This document shows positions 47,919 through 59,387 of a DNA stretch of 64,000 nt, piece by piece. The translations under genes were made by a program, and so were the position numbers. Within the stretch, counting starts at the first letter, position 1. Each line of letters opens with the position of its first letter. Below the pieces are notes generated by a model that was not told the DNA's origin, searched no databases, and saw only the letters and a list, made by a program, of their open reading frames with translations. Location: the NCBI GenBank assembly GCA_032622095.1, contig CP136065.1, forward strand, positions 63,161,094 to 63,225,093, read 5' to 3'. The stretch comes from Siphonodentalium dalli (lineage: Eukaryota > Mollusca > Scaphopoda > Gadilida > Siphonodentaliidae).

Positions 47919-49954
47919 TTTGAAATAGCTGACAACACCGCCTCATTGATGATTGAAAAGATATTTATGATATCTGATGAATCTGACGTGATACTTTATC
48001 AATTCGTCAAGCAGATAATCGGGTGGCTGACCCGGTGGGCGATTCCTTGCCAAAAGCCAGCCTCCAATATGCATGGGCATCCACATCCAAAGATGACCCT
48101 TCCTCTCAAAGCATCGTATCGAACTTTGAAACATCAAAGTTCAACCTCTGCTTCTGAGAGTCAAAATATATGACAGACTTGGGAGATTTTTGTTTTTGGA
48201 ACAATAGGATCAACTTGCATATACTGTTTTGGAGGAAATATCTCAACGGCAGAAGCTGTATCCATTACCTGCGCTACAGGTTCTGGAACAGGAATAATAA
48301 CAGACTCCTCGTATTGTGGTTCTACATGTAGTGATAAACTAACCAGTTTGGTTTGACTTTGTGTCTGCATGCTGGCATCAAAACACTTTTATAGACACGA
48401 ATGCTGAGTGTGTGACCTGTGGAATGGATGGTCGAAAACCAACTCTTTTCTTGGCATCTATATATGACAGATGTTTCTTAGCTTTACATAGTTTAATCTT
48501 GAATTCATTGTCCCAAATGGGACACGAACGATCCATTGCAGCATGTGACCTTGACAGTTGGTGCATTTCTTAAGATTCGTACACCGCCAAAATAACAAAA
48601 TATTTGAAATAGCTGACAACACCGCCTCATTGATGATTGAAAAGATATTTATGATATCTGATGAATCTGGCGTGAGACTTTATCAATTCGTCAAGCAGAT
48701 AATCGGGTGGCTGACCCGGTGGGCGATTCCTTGCCAAAAGCCAGCCTCCAATATGCATGGGCATCCACATCCAAAGATGACCCTTCCTCTCAAAGCATCG
48801 TATCGAACTTTGAAACATCAAAGTTCAACCTCTGCTTCTGAGAGTCAAAATATATGACAGACTTGGGAGATTTTTGTTTTTGGAACAATAGGATCAACTT
48901 GCATATACTGTTTTGGAGGAAATATCTCAACGGCAGAAGCTGTATCCATTACCTGCGCTACAGGTTCTGGAACAGGAATAATAACAGACTCCTCATATTG
49001 TGGTTCTACATGTAGTGATAAACTAACCAGTTTGGTTTGACTTTGTGTCTGCATGCTGGCATCAAAACACTTTTATAGACACGAATGCTGAGTGTGTGAC
49101 CTGTGGAATGGATGGTCGAAAACCAACTCTTTTCTTGGCATCTATATATGACAGATGCTTCTTAGCTTTACATAGTTTAATCTTGAATTCATTGTCCCAA
49201 ATGGGACACGAACGATCCATTGCAGCATGTGACCTTGACAGTTGGGGCATTTCTCAAGATTCGTACACCGCCAAAATATCAAAATATTTGAAATAGCTGA
49301 CAACACCGCCTCATTGATGATTGAAAAGATATTTATGATATCTGATGAATCTGGCGTGAGACTTTATCAATTCGTCAAGCAGATAATCGGGTGGCTGACC
49401 CGGTGGGCGATTCCTTGCCAAAAGCCAGCCTCCAATATGCATGTGCATCCACATCCAAAGATGACCCTTCCTCTCAAAGCATCGTATCGAACTTTGAAAC
49501 ATCAAAGTTCAACTTCTGCTTCTGAGAGTCAAAATATATGACAGACTTGGGAGATTTTTGTTTTTGGAACAATAGGATCAACTTGCATATACTGTTTTGG
49601 AGGAAATATCTCAACGGCAGAAGCTGTATCCATTACCTGCGCTACAGGTTCTGGGACAGGAATAATAACAGACTCCTCATATTGTGGTTCAACATGTAGT
49701 GATAAACTAACGAGTTTGGTTTGACTTTGTGTCTGCATGCTGGCATCAAAACACTTTTATAGACACGAATGCTGAGTGTGTGACCTGTGGAATGGATGGT
49801 CGAAAACCAACTCTTTTCTTGGCATCTATATATGACAGATGCTTCTCAGCTTTACATAGTTTAATCTTGAATTCATAGTCCCAAATGGGACACGAACGAT
49901 CCATTGCAGCATGTGAACCTTGACAGTTGGAGCATTTCTTAAGATTCGTACAAT
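47919..49954 (-). repeat. 684-bp segment in three tandem copies (LINE ORF1 C-terminal part)
   Basis: Units start at equivalent points 47919, 48603 and 49287, exactly 684 bp apart, with only a few substitutions among them. Each unit holds, on the minus strand, the third zinc knuckle and tail of a gag-like ORF1: HAAMDRSCPIW, KKHLSYIDAKKRVGFRPS, FVSIKVF, then in another frame MQTQSQTKLVSLSLHVEPQY and EIFPPKQYMQVDP. The same single-base frameshift (an extra T after GTGTTT) separates the two frames in all three copies (about 48372, 49056, 49740), so it arose before the triplication. Junctions read AAGATTCGTACA|CCGCCAAAAT. Confidence 0.9.
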
Positions 49955-50108
49955 CCTTATGATCATGACCAGAAATAGAACAGCGTGCACATTTGGTTTC
50001 TTTATTTGTACAGTGTTCATGGCCATAGCCCTGGCATTTAAAACGTCGCAATGGTTTGGAACATATGTGCTTAAATCTCTCTTCATATACCCAATTTTCA
50101 ATGTTCAC
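49746..50108 (-). pseudogene. LINE ORF1 (gag-like) zinc-knuckle region
   Basis: 120 residues with three CCHC-type knuckles typical of ORF1 nucleic-acid-binding proteins of jockey/I-type LINEs. The first (FKCQGYGHEHC) has lost its leading Cys; the second, CARCSISGHDHKDC, is a canonical C-x2-C-x4-H-x4-C; the third is CSNCQGSHAAMDRSC, followed by the family signature PIW and ISY-like LSYIDAKKRV. The frame stops at the frameshift near 49740 and continues in the neighbouring frame at 49529-49738. The N-terminal RRM-like part lies upstream at 50110-50640. ORF2 is not present downstream. Confidence 0.85.
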
Positions 50109-50905
50109 ATCGATTGAATGCCAGAAGATAACTATTCAAAGGAACTGTTTGTCCATCAACTGTTTTTTTTGTAAATCTGTGGACTTCTGTAACACACTGT
50201 AGCGCTAACTCAGCCAGTATCTCTGACAAAGAAGAATCAGCTATATCGCGAGTTGTCAACTCTGCTACTGTTAAATGTCTAGTGAGGAGTAATCAACACT
50301 GGTGTTTCTCAATATATGTTAATTGCACAAGAGCGCCAGTTTGAATTTTCCTTGAGCATTCGATCAGAAGAGAGCCACTTAGTGGCCCAATCCTGATCGG
50401 CTTGACATATTTTAATTGTCCGGCTATGTTTGAAGCGTTCTATCAATCACAAACACAGAAGGTCTCTTGAAATTCGGATCAAAACCAAGTACCAAGTACT
50501 GAGGATAGACCTTATCACCAGTTGAACTTGGTGGGTGGCTATTCTTGCGTTTTTTAGTTATGAGTTGCCATATGGAAAGCAAATAATCGACAACTAGATA
50601 CCAGAAAAATAGTAGAACAGATGGCAAAAATGTAATCTGAAACACTGTGGAGAGGCGTGACTAGCCGATTGATTGAGCCGGGTCAACTCAACGACCAGTC
50701 TTGAAGAGATGTAGGACCAAAGAGGACCATGAGCTAAGCCGTGTCTGCAGGTCGACGCCTCACGTGGTACGGCCGCGCTAGTACCTCCAGGACGCATATA
50801 CCACACCACACAGGATCCACTAGGGTGTCACATTAGGGGACTCGTACCCCTCGCAGTGGCGCGGTAGGCCTATTCTACCCCTGGCCCACAAGGGGTACAC
50901 ATAGT
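50050..50905 (-). pseudogene. LINE 5' UTR and ORF1 N-terminal part (inner copy)
   Basis: Read on the minus strand: a 5' UTR with GTAGAATAGGCCTACCGCGC and CGAGGGGTACGAG tracts (about 50900-50700), then a frame with SPPSSTGDKVYPQYLVLG-like sequence, FDPNFKRPSVFVIDRTLQ, and after a frameshift KYVKPIRIGPLSGSLLIE, TRDIADSSLSEILAELAL and VTEVHRFTK. This resembles the RRM-like domain of jockey/I ORF1 proteins (G-x-LL-VE ... SEEEIL-x-x-L). Several frameshifts and stops. It leads directly into the zinc-knuckle region at 50108. Confidence 0.75.
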
Positions 50906-51985
50906 AATGGATTTGGTACATATGTACTCATATCTACCTCCATGTACCCAACCTTCAATGTCGGTGGATGTTTGCACCGATTGAAGTTAACTATTAAGAG
51001 GAACTTTTAGTTCATCAACAGTCTTTGTAAATCTACGGATTTCTGTAACTCCCCGTAGTGCCAACTCCGCCAGTATTTCTGACTCCGAAGAATCAGCTAT
51101 ATCACGGGTTCGCAACACAGCTTGGCTACTATCCAATGTCTTGTGAAGTGTAACCAACAATGGTGCCTGTGCAATAGTTGTTAACTGCAGCAGGGCATCG
51201 GATTGAACTTTCTTTGAATATTCAATCAAGAGGGAGCCAATTGTTGGCCCAGTCCTGATTGGTTTAACATATTCAAATTATCCGGCAATGGTTTTTAGCC
51301 TTTTATCAATGACAATGATAGGTCTTTTCACAGTCGGTTCAGAGCCAAGAAACATGTACTGATGGGGAAACCACAGCATCATTGGAACTTGGTGAGTCAT
51401 CATTCTTACGAGCAATAGGTGTTGTTTTTTTATTTGAGTTGTCATACGAAAAGCAAAAAATCGACAAATAGACCAGCAGCCGCAGGGACTACATTTCGAA
51501 ATCTGGTCGGACCAAAGACTGGCACATAGCCGAAGCAGTGACCAGTTTAGCCACTGCATATAGCAGCCTCCATAGTGAGACGGGCGTGAACAATACAGTA
51601 TTCAACACTCAATAATCATCAGGACGAACACAAAAGAGACATAAGAGAACAGAAATATCATACGTGAAAAAGAAAATGACAATAATACAATAATACAAAA
51701 CTTGAATCTAAAACACCGTGGAGAGGGGTAACTAGCCGATTGATTGAGCAGGGTCAACTCAACTACAAAGTTGAAGAGGTGTAGGACCAAAGAGGACCAT
51801 GAGCCAAGTCGTAACCGCATGTCGATGCCTCACATAATACGGCGGCCCTAGTACCTTTAGGACCTCTACACCACACATCACGGGATGCACCATACGGCAA
51901 ACTGGGTGCCACATTTGGGGATTTGTACCCCTCGCAGTGGGGCGGTAGGCCTATTCGACACCGGGCCAACACGGGGCGGCTGTTT
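50906..51985 (-). pseudogene. LINE 5' UTR and ORF1 N-terminal part (outer copy)
   Basis: A second copy of the same region in the same orientation. The clearest frame, 51229-50987, reads IEYSKKVQSDALLQL, PLLVTLHKTLDSSQAVLRT, RDIADSSESEILAELALRG and VTEIRRFTKTVDELKVPL; an upstream frame holds FLGSEPTVKRPIIVIDKRL. The 5' UTR at about 51985-51750 shares GTACCCCTCGCAGTGG (here as plus-strand 51926-51941) and GTAGGACCAAAGAGGACCAT with the inner copy. It ends where CATGTACCCAACCTTCAATG aligns to the start of the inner zinc-knuckle exon, so the two copies form a partial tandem duplication of about 0.9-1.1 kb, more diverged than the 684-bp triplication. Confidence 0.75.
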
Positions 51986-51989
51986 GGAA

Positions 51990-52866
51990 GCCTGCTGTCT
52001 GAATAAATCCAGAAAATATTTCACTTCGATCAATTACAGTCTTTGAACATTTTTGTATTTTTTATTTCAACGGAATAGTTCACGAATGCTAATGAGTCCT
52101 CGGGGAATCCCATCCGGTCTTTGAAATATCGGAAACCGATCAATGTACCCAGAATGTGTAATGTTGTCTGGGTTTATTCAGACTGGGATATCTGTGGTGA
52201 ATAAATTGAACGAGTAACACCTTGGTTTTACAATTATTTGTCATGTATTGTCGACACGGCTTACAATGGTATATTGGATGCCCTCAAGTTTCTCTGCCAT
52301 CAGTGATCAACGACTCGCTTAATCAACATAAGTTGTGAGTAACTGATTATCTATGAACACTTAGCTCACAATTTATGGACACCAATTGGAAGTATAGTAT
52401 GGACACCTGACTATCTTGGAACAGTATACTAACTAATAGTTCATGGGCACTTTGCTCACAATATATGGACACCAACATGTGAATGATTTAAGTATATTAA
52501 GTAACTCTTAATTCATGGATACTTTGTCTCATAATCAATGAACATCTACATGTGAATATTTCCATATTGTGTGGTTTGAAGTATAGTAACTCTTAATTCA
52601 TGAACACTAGCAGTAATATTCACCAGGTAGGACTACATTATAGCCCATGTCATTTATATTGGGCGACGCTCTACACCAGGGCATCTTCAGTCTTCTAAAA
52701 CATTCAGTGACGCGCCATGATGTTCCAATCAATGATATTTGGTCACAATCATTGGTAGACCAGTGACCTATATAGCTGGTGTCAATACCCGCGTATTGCG
52801 GTACATGCGTTATTCAACCAGGAGTAACCATGGGAATGATGTAGTCGTTGGATCGGCTATTCCTTA
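51990..52866. other. non-coding with degenerate tandem repeat at 52340-52620
   Basis: Between 52340 and 52620 there are about four diverged units built on ATGxACACTTxGCTCACAAT / TGGACACCAACATGTGAAT / AGTATAGTAACTCTTAATTC. The rest has no recognisable content. Confidence 0.5.
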
Positions 52867-54054
52867 TCTACATATATAAAACAGTGGGATCTGTCTGTCT
52901 ATTCGCGATTTATTAACTCAGACACCTGGACCGATTTAAACCAAATTTGGCGTGGTGACTCGGGGATGCCATGACGGATGTTTTAAGGACTTTGCTAACA
53001 CAATTTCCCCCAAATTTTATGGAGTAAAAATAAAGGATTATGTTCACATTCATTAGTAATTACAGCAACCAAACCCATGGATGCAAAAAAAGTATAATTC
53101 ATGGTGGATTGTGCTATAAATACTAAATGTGAATTTATAGAGATTTATTATAAAATCTACAGTCCATATCTACGAAAACATTGCAATGTGTTCTGAATAT
53201 TGTGAGGAATGATGGACAATGAAATATTCATATTTATCAAGCGTTCTTTGATACAATTACTGAGAACCAATTGTTTACAAATTGTAGAGTAACTTGCCTA
53301 ACGTTGCTGGTTTGGAGGTGGCAGTTTATCTGTGGACAGTGTTGTGTTGTGCATCTCTTCACAACATAATTGTGTAATCCCCAATATGTTTATACCATGT
53401 AGCCCAGAAACTAGGTCACTAATCATGAGATAATATTCTCATGGGTCAGCAGCTGAGATCATAATCCCAGCTGACTTGAGTTAATATTAACTTGACACAT
53501 CAAATTCAGCTTCCAAACATCATCACTGAGCAATGACATTTACCATTTGTAGATAACAGCTTCAAAACCAAAAATCAAAAGAACATTCAAGAAATGTGAG
53601 TAAATTTTCATTGTTTATAATTCTTCAGTGTTTAATACACATACCCAGATTTTTTTTTTCTTAGATATGGGCTTTGTGTTTTTTTAATTTGAGATTTTAA
53701 ATTTCACAATTTGTATTTCTAACATAGTCCATCATGAATTATACTCTTTTAAAATGTTGCATCAATTGGTTTGGTTGCTTTGATAATAAAAGTGAACATA
53801 ATAATAATCCTTTATTCCGACTTCATCAAATGTGGGTTGCAAATGGGTTAGCAAAGTCTTTAACGACATTAGATTTTCAAAATGTTGAATTAAAAACTAA
53901 TTTAATTTTGTTTGAATAAATAATTATGTTTTGTTTAAATAAATAATTATGTTTTGTTTTAACTAAATTAAAACTAAATTTTTCATTTTTTTTAAATATC
54001 AAGGCCCCATCCGACGATGAATATAGGCTGCCTTCATGGGCCTGTTTTAGCTAG
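52867..54054 (+). mobile_element. non-autonomous Helitron
   Basis: Begins TCTACATATATAAAACAG directly after an A (52866) and ends TTTTAGCTAG directly before a T (54055), fitting insertion between A and T with 5'-TC and CTRR-3'. A GTCTGTCTATTCGCG tract follows the start, and AGGCCC/GGGCCT arms (54002-54007 and 54038-54043) may form the terminal hairpin, although the loop is long. GACACCTGGACCGATTTAAA then CCAAATTTGGCGTGGTGACT matches the Helitron at 22697-23070. No Rep/helicase coding. An internal inverted pair (GTATAATTCATGGTGGA near 53092; TCCATCATGAATTATAC near 53729) hints at a nested insertion. Confidence 0.7.
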
Positions 54055-54299
54055 TATACACCAATTGTTACAAACCTTTTTTCAAGAAAGAGTCATGTTA
54101 CACTGGGTGTGGTTGTGTGTTCCACCCCATCCTTAATCTGTTCAACAGTTAGAAATTGACGTCTAAAACAACAGCTGTACTAGAAATTTAAGGAATTACT
54201 AGGCTTCTGATGGAATCTTCCCGACTATACATGGGGTGCATGGACGTGGCGGCAGGGATATTTCTGGTGTCTCGCCCGCAACTTTAACGTACAATTTCA

Positions 54300-55950
54300 A
54301 TTGTTGAAACTTTGATGGTAAAATCCGCAACAGTTGGATATTTCTATTCAAACTGGGAACACGATGTGTCTCTGTCTGTCGTTGCTTTCCCAGATAGCCT
54401 TAAAGTTGCTCAAGTGACACCTATACACAAGAAAAATGATACTTTGAGTAAGGAAAACTACAGGTCTGTTAGTATTTTACCTACTATATCAAAATTATTT
54501 GAGAAAGCGATAAATTCACAGCTACAAATGCATTTTTACTCTATTTTTAACCCCGCTCTCTCAGCTTTTAGGAAGCATCATGGATGCAGTGACGTAAAGT
54601 TAAGTGCCATTTAAGACTGGCGCAGGGCACTTGACAAGCATGAAAGTGTTGCCGCTGTAATGATGGACCTTTCAAAGGCTTTTGATTGTCTACCTCATGA
54701 TCTTATGTTAGAGAAATTACGTGCATATAATCTTTGTGAAAAGTCGGTATGTTATATGGGGAGCTATGTTTCTGGTCGCAGACAATGCGTTAAACTTGGC
54801 TCCAGTGTGAGTTCCTGGAGGTGCATCACCAAGGGTGTACCACAGGGATAAATAATGGGCCCAGAGAAGTTCCAAGCAATACCATTGGGTCCCAAAACTA
54901 AATCTATAACTGGCATAAATGCTTCACATCTTATCCCATGTATCGGGGAAGTGAAATTACTCGGTATAATTCTAGACTGTAAATTGACGTTTAACACTCA
55001 TATTGATTCGCTATGTTCAAAGGCATCAAGGCAGCTAAATGTCTAAAAGAGACTTGGACATATGCTGACCCTCTCAGGTAAAAAATGTATCTTCAAATCT
55101 TTCATCCTCTCAAATTTTAATTACTTCCCTCTTACCTGGCATTTCTGCAGTGTGTCTTCTACCGACAGGCTGGAGAAAATTCAGGAGAGAGCCTTTCGTT
55201 TTATCTATAATGACTACACCTATGATTATGACTTTCTCCTAAAGCTTGCAAACTGTGAGCATCTACATCTCCAAAGACTCAGACTTATGGCACCCACAGT
55301 TTTCAAAATACTAAAGGACATTAGCACTCCTTCCTATTTGGACTGCCTGGTGAAACTTATACATAGTTCATACTCTTTTAGAAATTCTGAGACTCTGGAA
55401 CTGCCATCACCTGATACTACTACTTTCGGTTTAAGCTCGTTTAGATTCATGGTACCAAAAGTGTGGAATTCTCTTCCAGAGTCATGCAAACCCGCAGAGA
55501 CGATGAAAGACTTTGAATGTATGTTAGAAACCTGGAATAGTTTTAAATGTAAATGCAGTGCCTGTAGGATATCCTAATTATATGTATATGTTTTGTATTT
55601 TAATCCTCACTCTCGGTCTGGTATCTCTGAATGGAACAAAACGTGTTATCCAGGAATGAAATATGGACTCGTTGTGCACATTACTGTGCCGTATATGAAT
55701 ATACAAATTTGTGTCTTACGCCTTTGATCGAGTCAGGGCTACCTGTCCTGAGTGATTTTATTCGTATTTTACAATGTTTTAGCTAATATACATGCAATTA
55801 TTTTTCAGATAGGTTGTGTTTTATTCACGTTACTGTTTATGTACATATTCATTATTTTACAAGTCAGTTAAGAGCTTAATGCTCGTGTTTGGAATTTAAA
55901 ATGCCTGACTTTATAAATAAAGCTTTTGAACTTGAACTTTGAACTTGAAT
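54300..55950 (+). pseudogene. LINE ORF2 remnant lacking the catalytic core
   Basis: Pieces of one RT in a row: FPDSLKVAQVTPIHKKND, YRSVSILPTISKLFEKA and SAFRKHHGCSDVKL (54312-54614, ending in a stop), then MDLSKAFDCLPHDLMLEKL, YVSGRRQCVKLGSSVSSW and TKGVPQG (54660-54851), then directly EKFQAIPLGPKTKSITGI and VKLLGIILDCKLTF (54855-55046), then FILSNFNYFPLTWHFCS, IQERAFRFIYNDY, SSFRFMVPKVWNSLPE and CKCSACRIS (55062-55577). Between KGVPQG and PEKFQA the segment with the catalytic [YF]ADD is absent, an internal deletion of roughly 50-80 residues by comparison with the other copies here. At least three stops break the rest. The 3' UTR ends with AATAAAGC and a TTGAACTTGAA repeat at about 55915-55948. 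Confidence 0.85.
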
Positions 55951-56317
55951 GTGCTTCATCGCCCCATCCTCAAACCCTGGAAAAAAATGTTGTTGCACAT
56001 GTTATATATCAAAATGACATTGTGATCAAATTATTTGTAATAACAATGAGCTTGATATTTAGCATGAAAATAGTATATAAAACACAGAATTTGGCATTTG
56101 TGATATTGAAGACCTTTTTCAAAGGAATTTTAAAAGGAATATTGTGGAACATTAGTTCAAGAAGAAGACGTGACATTCATTCACATATGTATATGTTATT
56201 TAATGAATTAAGAGAAATCGTCGCTACATACATCAACGATCGTTACGTGACATTCATTTGTATATATATACATATTCAATGGATTAAAAGAAATCGTAAC
56301 TAAATTGGATGTACCAG

Positions 56318-56550
56318 AAAATTCGGATATACCTTCTTATAGAGTGACACAGAAACATTCGGACATTATACACCGTCTTATAGAGTGACACAGAACATTC
56401 GGACATATATAAATTCATATATAGTGACCCAGAAACATTTGGATATATACCTTCTTATAGAGTGAAACAGAAACATTCTGATATATAACTTCATATAGTG
56501 ACCCTGAACATTCGGATATAAACCTCCATAGTGACATTTGGAATATGAAT
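56318..56550. repeat. ~45-bp degenerate tandem repeat, about 5-6 units
   Basis: Units share ACATTCGGATATAxACCTTC and TTATAGAGTGACACAGAA; later units are shortened. Non-coding. Confidence 0.8.
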
Positions 56551-57436
56551 AACACGACGCAGTTATAAATTAAGTCATAAGGTCAATAACCAAATCTCAG
56601 ACAAACAAATGCCATCCTATCAAATGTAAATTTCTTATACATAAATCAAATCTTATATACAATTCATCTCGACCAATCATTTGCCATATCATGGGGATCA
56701 CATCCGAACTAGTCGAAACTATCATACAGTCCTCTTAAAATTCATCGACGGCGCGACGCAACAATGCTACACTCTCGGCATCTTCCACTAGAATATATAG
56801 AATCAATTGGAGATATTTTGTGGCTCGCATTCGTTCGGAGCAACCAGCTGGAATTCTAAATATAGAAATAAATATATTCTCATAATTAATAATATATTTG
56901 TCACATTATAATGGAATAATATCGAAATAAAATCAACATTATTTATATATCGTTTCCGGACAGGTTTTCCAACTCATACGTATTATTTCATACCCAGGAA
57001 CCTATCTAAAATGTGTCATATAAAGAGAGTTTCAACAGTACTGTAATGGGACTGTTATGGTACCAGCAGAATAATATCATGACTGTGTTGGTTGCACGAA
57101 ACGATTCCAAATGCAGCGGAGAACAAAACACATACGCTACGGTACTAACCAGGGCTGATGAAACTTGACATGGTGTTTATGTTTGACCCACGGGTCACAG
57201 GCCAACCTTTTATCCATATGTTAGTTCCACCGCATACGCTAATATTTAAGTCGTAGAAGTCGGGGGAAATCGCAGGTGGAGAATAAAAACAGACATCCTA
57301 ATTGTGGTCAGATCTAGCGAGTCAAGTTGGTTTCATAACTATATGTACGCGACATAATCATGTACGCTACCAACGGCACCGAGGGTCAGAACATAAACTT
57401 TCTCAAATCTACACAAAGAACGGGTAGCTACACTTG

Positions 57437-57765
57437 GAACGGTATAATTGGCGGTGCCTGAACTGTAATGACACCCTACACTGATCAATGTGGAAGGAAC
57501 GGTATAATGGGCGGTGCCTGAACTGTAATGACACCCTACACTGATCAGTGTGGGCGGTGCCTGAACTGTAATGACACCCTACACTGATCAGTGTGGAAGG
57601 AACGGTATAATGGGCGGTGCCTGAACTGTAATGACACCCTACACTGATCAGTGTGGGCGGTGCCTGAACTGTAATGACACCCTACACTGATCAGTGTGGA
57701 AGGAACGGTATAATGGGCGGTGTCTGAACTGTAATGACACCCTACACTGATCAGTGTGGAAGCTA
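57437..57765. repeat. 60/43-bp tandem repeat with a palindromic core, 6 units
   Basis: Six copies of GCCTGAACTGTAATGACACC followed by CTACACTGATCAGTGT. Units are either 60 bp (with GGAAGGAACGGTATAATGGG) or about 43 bp (without it), in an alternating order. Five units end in the perfect 14-bp palindrome ACACTGATCAGTGT; the first has one substitution. Identity between units is nearly complete, so the array is young. Confidence 0.9.
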
Positions 57766-57779
57766 GTTTAAAGGTGCAC

Positions 57780-59380
57780 TATATTTAAAATGTTCTTTTC
57801 GAGCCACTTTGTTTCTCTTTTATTAAGTCTACACAATATTAACACATGTTCCCCAGTTCTGAAAAAAATTGCGGACATGGTATTATTTAGGGTTTTATAT
57901 GTCGCATCAACGTTTTCAGTCTACTTACTTTGTGATTTGTATTTCCGAGAGTGACTGACAAAATGACAGACAAGACACAAAATGTTCTCCATTAACATAA
58001 TTAATTAGTATTTGATAATAAAATAAACATTGTATTCTTGTGTTTTTCCTGGTGGTTAAAGTCATTGTCATCATCCTTAGAATTTACAACCATCTCTGAG
58101 GGTGAACGTATTATAATATAAAACATGTGATTTGTGCAATATTTATAATTACCTAACCTGTTTACGGTCGCTTTAATATCGTCGCAGCAGTGCTATAATG
58201 TCGTAACCCACATTTCAACTTTCCAAGAAAATGAAGGTTGAAGTTTTCCGACAACATTTCTCCTAATGTTGACACGGCATGACGTATTGTTGTATTTATC
58301 CCAATGAAAACTGACATTAGCAGTCCATTGAACCACATACTTAATTCTGTTTACTCCCTCGTTTTCTTTTAAAATGCAATAACTTGTTTGGAGGCAGGAC
58401 CTTTTGCGTATGCCAACGACGATTGGTTTCCGTGCTATAAGTAAGTTGTGCTAATAAATACAGATTAAGCTAAATATAGTGGCAATCGCATGCGTCTATG
58501 AACTAAACAGTGCCTATTCTACATTATGAATATTCACTCATGTGCATCATCATACATAAATTTGTGGAACAATCATAAAATTTAAATCACCAAATGATCA
58601 CGTGACTAACATGGAGATACGACCATAACAAACACAAAACAGAAGTCACGTGGACAACCTGAAGCATCGAATTGGCTGATGTTGGACATACGACCTTATA
58701 GCACGAATAATTGTGAAGATCGCTGGAGATACGACATTTGTGTCACTGGTTTGTGAGAATATATGCCAGCCAATGCAAAAACAGTTTGGCCCATCGGATT
58801 GGAATTTTTCTCACGATTCGAATGATATCAAATACTCATTTCCTGCAAATGGAGTTACGACCTTACAGCACTGATGCGACGTTATGGTACTGGTCACAAG
58901 TTGCAAAATCAATAGCTGAACAATAACAACGAATTAATTCAGCTGATTAAAAAATCAGATGAGTTAAAAACAGGTTTCAAAATTCTTGTTTTGTATGTCA
59001 ATTAAATACAATAGTTAATCTTGATAGCGGTGCCTAAAGTAAAGTGAATGTTTTTGTTGAAGCCTGTATATAAAATTTCATGTATTTGTCAACATTTCGC
59101 ATACATCCTTACTAATTACGTAGACAGAACGTGGAAGCTCCGATGGGCCATGTCCGTTTAATTGTCAACTTATAATTTGGCGATTATTTGGTTTCCGACG
59201 ATTTTGGTTATAATTATCCGATTGTTTTCAAATTGCGTATATCGATTGCTCGCATGAAAATACATGTCAAGTTCTAATTTGGATTCGGTCCGATGACAGA
59301 GTTATGCTACTTGGAAATGTGTAGGTAACGGAGTTATGATCCTTGTTGACTTTTTTCCCGGTTAGTTTTGGTTTCCAGTT
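57780..59380. other. non-coding stretch with repeat scraps
   Basis: At 58610-58880 the motif GGAGATACGACC / GGACATACGACCTTATAGCA / GGAGTTACGACCTTACAGCA recurs about four times. At 59110-59160 the end of the ~440-bp repeat is seen (GGGCCATGTCCGTTTAA). No exon is supported. Confidence 0.45.
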
Positions 59381-59387
59381 GATAACT

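Noticed and set aside
55926-56303. 125-residue frame after the LINE tail
   Set aside because: It begins within the LINE 3' tail repeat and has no domain; the following sequence is a tandem repeat.
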